Below are positions 59,008 through 64,000 of a stretch of 64,000 nt of DNA, one piece after another. The position numbers and the translations under genes are program-made. The stretch lies in assembly GCA_900155495.1 (NCBI GenBank), contig FTLJ01000437.1, positions 1 to 64,000 of the forward strand, written 5' to 3'. A model generated the notes under the pieces. It ran no database searches. It worked only from the letters and a program-made list of their open reading frames with translations, and was not told the origin of the DNA. This DNA is from Porogramme epimiltina (taxonomy: Eukaryota > Basidiomycota > Agaricomycetes > Polyporales > Polyporaceae). Position 1 is the first letter of the stretch, and every line of letters begins with the position of its first letter.

Positions 59008-60622
59008 GTGCGGCGAGCGTCTTGTCGAGCAGCGCGGACCGCGACGATGCTCGCCCGTCGGTGCTTCTCGTCTGCAACCCTCCCGCCCACTATCCGCCAA
59101 CTCCTCGCCTCACCCCCTCCGCCCTCAGCAGCTTCCGTTCAGATCAATGGTTGGGTGAAGTCCATCCGCAAGCAAAAGAAGGTCGCCTTCGCAGTCATCT
59201 CCGACGGGTCGTCTGACTCAGGCCTCCAGGCCGTCTTCACGGACGTGAACCTCGCCAGACAGTGAGTCGCGTGGCACGCTCCCCACACAACTTGGCTCAT
59301 CCCACCTCTCAGTTTAACAAATGGCGCGAGCGTGAGGCTTAGCGGAACACTGGTCGATAGTCCGGGTGCAGGACAGACCAAGGAACTGAAGGTCGCGGAG
59401 GCTGAAGTTCTGGGAGAATGCGATCCAGAGGTATGTCAAAGTTACACCCGACCCCACATATATCCTCTGACTCTCGCAACAGACGTATCCTATGCAAAAG
59501 CAGGCGTTGACAGTGGAATACCTACGAGACCACTGTCATCTCAGGCCACGAACACGAGAAATAGGTGCTATGTTGCGGCTGCGTGACACGACTACTAGAG
59601 CGGTACATGGTTATTTTCAGGTAACTTCCTTGGCTACCCTGTCAAACATATGAGCTGATCAACTACAGGATAATGGATTTATACACATACACACACCAAT
59701 AATTACTTCCAACGACTGCGAGGGCGCAGGGGAGACCTTCCGCATCATGCCCTCCAACTCAGAACCCTCGGCAGACACCCCATCCTCCTCCACGTCTCCG
59801 AACAAACCGTCCGAATATTTCAACCACCCTGCCTACCTCACCGTGTCCTCCCAGCTGCACCTCGAAGCGGTCGCCGCGGCGGTCTCTCGCGTGTACACCC
59901 TCTCCCCCTGCTTCCGCGCGGAGCGCTCCCAGACCTCGCGCCACCTCGCCGAGTTCTGGATGCTCGAGGCAGAATGGGCCTTCGCCTCCTCCCTCGACGA
60001 CCTCACCGCCGTCACCGAGCGCGCGATCCGGCACGTCCTCCGCGCGCACGCCGCCAGCCCAGACGCGCCCACCCTCTCCAGCCCGCTCGCGACCGCCGCC
60101 GCAACGACGCCCGAGCCCTGGCTGCGCCTCACCTACACCGATGCGGTCGCCCTCCTCGCCGCGCACCACGCCGCGCACCCAGGCGCGTTCTCCTACGCAC
60201 CGACGTGGGGCGCGGCCCTCCAGAGCGAGCACGAGCGCTGGCTGGCAGATGTGCACGCGCGCGGGCCCGTGTTCGTCACGGACTACCCCGCCGCGCTCAA
60301 GCCGTTCTACATGCGCCTCAACACGCCCGACGCGCACGGCCGCGAGACCGTCGCGTGCTTCGACCTGCTCGTGCCGGGGCTGGGCGAGCTTGTGGGCGGG
60401 TCGCTCCGTGAGGAGCGCGTGGGGCTGCTCGAGGCCGGGCTCGACCGGCACGGGCTGGACAGGAAGGACTACGAGTGGTATTTGGACCTGCGGAAGTTCG
60501 GCGGGGCGCCGCATGGCGGGTTCGGGCTCGGGTTCGAGCGGCTTATCAGCTGGATGAGCGGGATTGAGAGCGTGCGGGAGTGCATCGCGATGCCGAGGTG
60601 GGCGGGGCGGATGCTGTTGTAG
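59008..60622 (+). CDS. Mitochondrial asparaginyl-tRNA synthetase
   Basis: Class II synthetase charging mitochondrial tRNA-Asn. Four exons, 59008-59261, 59313-59430, 59483-59620 and 59669-60622; 487 residues. A basic N-terminus (MRRASCRAARTATMLARRCF) looks like a mitochondrial presequence; a downstream Met at 59047 is a possible second start. The anticodon-binding OB fold reads VQINGWVKSIRKQKKVAFAV. The aminoacylation core has AYLTVSSQLHLEA, the motif 2 stretch FRAERSQTSRHLAEFWMLEA and motif 3 GGFGLGFERLISWMSGI, ending with the usual IPRW-like AMPRWAGRM. AsnRS rather than AspRS is supported by HLAEFWMLEAE and the loop around NDCEGAGETF. It is the likely ortholog of yeast SLM5; cytosolic AsnRS would be longer at the N-terminus. 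It shares a 214-base divergent promoter with the PPQEEK gene. Confidence 0.93.
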
Positions 60623-61043
60623 ACGTACTGTAGTGCATTTTAATGCAAGATACAATCACTCCTCTTTGGCGTGCGTAAGTTGTGGGATTATCGATGATGA
60701 AACTAGAAAGCTATCGACGCGACGTATCGTAATTAGATGCGAGGTATCGTACAGGCAGCGACTTTGTACGAGATGTGAATGAGCGTGCGCGAACGACGGT
60801 GACTCTATGAGAGGGTGCGAAAACATGATACAAGAACGTGTACAAATGATATGCGGGACATACAATGAAGCCGACTGCGGCAAACATGGACGACGGTATG
60901 GACTTTGAGTAGGAATGAGAGAGTTGGGAGGTACAAGGGCATGAGGTGTGAGACGATGACATTGCCAACCAAGTGGACGGGTCGGTAGCCGAAAACGCTA
61001 TCAGCGAAGACAAAGTGCAATCATGTGTGGAACGGAAACATCT
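60623..61043. other. Convergent intergenic region
   Basis: 421 bases between the AsnRS gene (+) and the J-domain/ankyrin gene (-). No supported feature. Confidence 0.5.
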
Positions 61044-63101
61044 TCAAGCGGCCTGGGTTGGGACAACAGGCGGACCACCACGACCCCTGCCGCGCCCGCG
61101 CCCACGGAACTGGCCTCGTCCACGCCCTCGTCCACGGAAGTTGGGCGACGGGGGTGCAGCGTCGTATTGTAGGGGGCTTTTAGGACTCGAAATTTGGTCG
61201 GCGCTGGGAGACGAGGGTGGCCCATCCTGTTGTGGGAAGGGGCGGAATGAGCCGCGACGGAAGTGCTTACCACCCCGGGCCCGATTGTTGAAGGATGGGG
61301 AGGGTGACGATGGGGTGGGTATGCTCTCAGACGCAGCAGAGACCGGGGAAGCTGTGTGCGAGCGCACGTCCTCAACCGTGACGGTAGGTCGTGGTCGACG
61401 CGAATTCCCGTTCGCCTGTCGAGGTGAGGCAGGAGATGCTGGCGGAGAGCTTGCCAAATCCTTAACCGCAGGCTTGTTCAAAGTGAATCCCCCGAAGGAG
61501 GAAAAGAGGTTGATGAATTCCTCATACTTGTCTTGGGAGGCAATGCTTGACTGGAACTTCTTGGCGATGACAAACTCCCAAGCTTGGTCGATCTCTTCTT
61601 TGCTGTACAAATGCTTGTCAAGAACAGTCCAAACGGCTTCAGGTTCCTTGGTCCCGAGGGCTAAACGGAGATTAGATGTTTGTGGAGGAGAATCATAGAT
61701 GTCTCCATAGTCATCTTCGCCCAGCGGGTAGGCCTCGAAGAAGTAGCGAACGGTCGCCAGATGGCCGCCCTGTAAGGCGACATGGAAGGCAGACATGCCA
61801 TCCCCGTTGCGTTCATCGGCTTCAGCGCCTGTGATTCACGGGTGTTAGTGAGAAATGGTGATTTGGTGAGGAAAGTCGCACTGTGAGAGTCCAACCACTT
61901 TACGAGCTCCAGGTTTCCATGTTTTGCAGCGATATGCATCAGAGTCTCTTTAGGGTCCGTAGGAGGGTTCTTGACGAGATCTTCGGAACCTTTGCGGGCC
62001 TCACCTCCGGCGGCGTCGACGGCATCCTCCCAGACTCCCTTCTTGACTGCCTCAGTGTCGTTGCGGCGGGCCGCTGCGAACACATTCGAACGCTTCTCCT
62101 GGACCTGTTCTTGGTGAGAACGAGCTTTCTCCTCGGCAGTCTTACGCGAAACTTCGGCGGCGACTTTCTTCGCAGACGCCTTTTTGCGCTTCCTCTGCTC
62201 TGCTTCGCGCCGACCTGGTGACGTATTTAGTAAGTCGCTAAACGGCAGAAGTACCAACCACTTACTCTGCTCACGCTCTCTCTCTTGGTCAGCCTTGCGC
62301 ATCGCCTCTTCTTCCGCACGGCGCTCTGCAGCGAGCTCTTGCTCTTCCCGCGCGCGACGCAGACGCGTGGCATACTGCTCCTCGGATTCGGGAGGTGCCT
62401 CTTCACGGAATCGATGGTGGGGGTGATGATGGTGGCCGGGGTGGCTCCGATGGTACTCTGTATGATGTTCAGAAGAGGCAACGACCGGAGAGCAAACACA
62501 TCAACTTACGCGCGTGAGCAAACCGACTCGCCCGGCCGCTCAGGAGCTCCTCAAAGAGGAACCTAATTTGGAACTATGATGACAACATGCAGATTATCGA
62601 TCAATAGGGCAACGTACATGTAGTAATCCATATGTTCTTCAAATTCAGAGTCGTAGTCGTCATCTTCATCGTCGTAGTAATCGTCGTCGTCGTCATAATC
62701 ACCGTCTTCGTAGCCGAATGGGTGGAAGTGGGAGTGAGTATGGCCATGAGAGTGGGGCGGCGCCGTGGAACGGTCAAGGTGCTTGACTAGCACACTGTAA
62801 GCAGCGCTAAGCTTCTGGAACTGGACAGTGGCGTCTTCATCGCCTGGGTTCTTGTCGGGGTGCGTCTTGAGAGCAAGCTAGCGGCACAAGCAATGGTCAC
62901 GGCCAGACGAAGACGTCATTGAAGGACGCGGTGCTTACCTGTTTGTAGGTCGACTTGACCACCTCCAACGACGCGCCCTGACATTTCAAGCGCCCCATAG
63001 CTCGCATCAGTGTCAGTATGCGGCCTTGAGTGGACATGACGCACCTGTTCCAGCCCTAGGACCGCGTATGCGTCTAATACTGCAGACTGTCTGCTTGCCA
63101 T
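61044..63101 (-). CDS. J-domain and ankyrin protein with RG-rich tail
   Basis: Seven exons (63101-63045, 62978-62940, 62877-62618, 62562-62510, 62457-62266, 62214-61882, 61828-61044), 572 residues. Residues about 1-65 form a J domain split by two introns; LALKTHPDKNPGDEDA carries the HPD triad. Then comes a histidine-rich stretch (HSHGHTHSHFHPFG) and a strongly acidic stretch of Asp and Tyr. A charged helix follows (ATRLRRAREEQELAAERRAE). Ankyrin-type repeats read ETLMHIAAKHGNLELVKWL and GMSAFHVALQGGHLATVRYF. The C-terminal 190 residues are Ser/Pro rich and end in consecutive RG/GR repeats (GRGRGQFRGRGRG), typical of RNA binding. The order suggests an Hsp70 co-chaperone recruited to ribonucleoproteins, but that is inference. 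It sits 318 bases from the divergently transcribed BCS1. Confidence 0.86.
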
Positions 63102-63419
63102 GGTGGGGTGTGGCGAGGGAGAGAAAGGGGAAGGGACGAAAAACGCGCGCTACTTGGCGCCCGCTGCAGTCGCGTCTTCGAACGCGTGCCTTCTATATTC
63201 AGCCCTGCTTCTCTGACGCGTCTCGCATTGACGCGTAGCCGCCCACACCTCGTCCCGGCCACCTCCACGGCCCGACCCCGTCCACGTCCGACCTTCTCCC
63301 CTCGCCCCTTGCGCCAGCGATCAACATAACTATCGCTGCCTCTACTCTGAGCTGAAATGTAGGCATTCTATGCTGCTCTTCATCCCATCGACCTCACATG
63401 TCATCGCTCAGAGCCTGCT
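63102..63419. other. Divergent promoter region (J-domain protein / BCS1)
   Basis: 318 bases upstream of both start codons; CT-rich on the plus strand. An in-frame ATG upstream of 63420 was not chosen because the family start is near MSSAQAG. Confidence 0.45.
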
Positions 63420-64000
63420 ATGTCCTCGGCGCAGGCGGGCCCGAGCGTCGAAGATGCCGTGCGCACCCAGATTCCGCTTCCTGGAGGTGCAGGGACAGAG
63501 AAGACATCCTTCCTCTCTGGACTACTCACCGAAAAGTACGTATAACGCATTTTGTATTTGCACTCTGCTTACGAGGGGTGAAGCGTAGTCCCTACTTCCA
63601 GGCAGGATTCGGAATAATGGTATGGTTTCTTCGTGTTTTGTGTGCTTGCATTGGGTTCAAGCTATGATGCATAGGGAATGGGCGTCGCCGTGACATTCCT
63701 TCGACGAGGTACAATCCTCGCAGCGACGGCTCTGCGGAGGCAAATGCTCGTCTCCCTCGAGTTGAACAACAAGGACCCTGCGTACGATTTCTTCCTCACC
63801 TGGATGGCTGCCCAGTCCTCCCGCACTCACGCTGGTGCCGCCCCGTGGATGAGCCTCTTCCGCTCCTCCGCCCCGTGGATGCGTAGCCACCAACTCGGCG
63901 TCCAGACCCTCCAAGAGCAGCGCAAGAATGGCAGCGCATCGGTAATGTTCAAGCTCGTCGCTGCGCCCGGTACACATTACCTTCGGTACAAGGACGTGTG
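63420..64000 (+). CDS. BCS1-like mitochondrial AAA chaperone, 5' part
   Basis: First part of the mitochondrial inner-membrane AAA ATPase that inserts the Rieske iron-sulfur protein into complex III. Exons: 63420-63535, 63589-63619 (31 bases), and 63675 running off the window. The membrane-anchoring segment is restored by splicing: GLLTENPYFQAGFGIMGMG, then VAVTFLRRGTILAATALRRQ. The BCS1-specific N-terminal region follows (MLVSLELNNKDPAYDFFLTW, then HQLGVQTLQEQRKNGSAS and KLVAAPGTHYLRYKD). The AAA domain lies beyond the right edge. A duplicated phrase SAPWM/AAPWM near residues 100-112 may be a small tandem duplication. The start at 63420 gives a hydrophilic N-terminus of usual length. The family call is secure; completeness cannot be judged. 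Confidence 0.88.

Noticed and set aside
59759..60655. 298-codon minus-strand frame
   Set aside because: Antisense of the AsnRS catalytic exon, whose class II motifs fix the coding strand.

Overview
The window looks like nuclear DNA of a filamentous basidiomycete (Agaricomycetes, plausibly Polyporales). The evidence is moderately high GC, compact genes packed with GT-AG introns of about 45-70 bases, up to 21 exons per gene, and families typical of that group: an opsin-related membrane protein, a serine-rich cupredoxin, a divergent F-box protein and a fungal Zn2Cys6 regulator. Gene models were built by hand by joining reading frames at consensus splice sites. All but the pseudogene and the gene cut by the right edge (and one F-box intron that is uncertain) gave a clean, phase-consistent reading frame ending in one stop.

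Layout, left to right: HeH/Man1-type inner nuclear membrane protein (1240-4048, -); O-methyltransferase (4608-5487, +); GPI-type serine-rich cupredoxin (6416-7888, -); Mso1-like Sec1-binding protein (9553-11019, -); mitochondrial sulfide:quinone oxidoreductase (12046-13766, +); Nepro/Rmp1-like nucleolar protein (13903-15223, -); AP-1 beta adaptin (15410-18137, +); OTU deubiquitinase (18476-19516, -); AKR7-like aldo-keto reductase (20215-21663, +); opsin-related protein lacking the retinal lysine (22848-23866, +); double zinc-cluster transcription factor (24557-26939, -); large disordered protein (28030-32200, +); short-chain dehydrogenase (32531-33753, -); SET-domain protein (34243-35945, +); UPF0658 Golgi-type membrane protein (36538-38343, +); secreted GPI-type protein (38693-39839, -).

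Region 39840-42109 is the only accessory-looking stretch. It holds a 60-base near-perfect palindrome, two arrays of a degenerate ATTGCAATG-like motif and, between them, a decayed FAD-monooxygenase fragment. Normal gene density then resumes: DNAJC9-like protein (42110-43247, +); F-box protein (43471-46002, +); FHIP/RAI16-family protein (46417-50016, -); coiled-coil protein (50442-51539, +); small membrane protein (51798-52840, -); USP48-like deubiquitinase (53226-58000, +); small PPQEEK-repeat protein (58175-58793, -); mitochondrial asparaginyl-tRNA synthetase (59008-60622, +); J-domain/ankyrin/RG-rich protein (61044-63101, -); and the 5' part of BCS1 (63420 to the right edge, +).

Neighbouring genes are mostly unrelated housekeeping genes in alternating orientation; I see no biosynthetic cluster. 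Three are predicted mitochondrial (SQR, AsnRS, BCS1), two are ubiquitin-pathway proteases and two act in vesicle or endosome traffic (AP-1 beta, FHIP), with an Mso1-like exocytosis protein nearby. The most interesting observations are a transcription factor carrying two zinc clusters with identical cysteine spacing and identical intron positions (two 13-base microexons), a candidate 3-base microexon, and the palindrome/repeat/pseudogene island.
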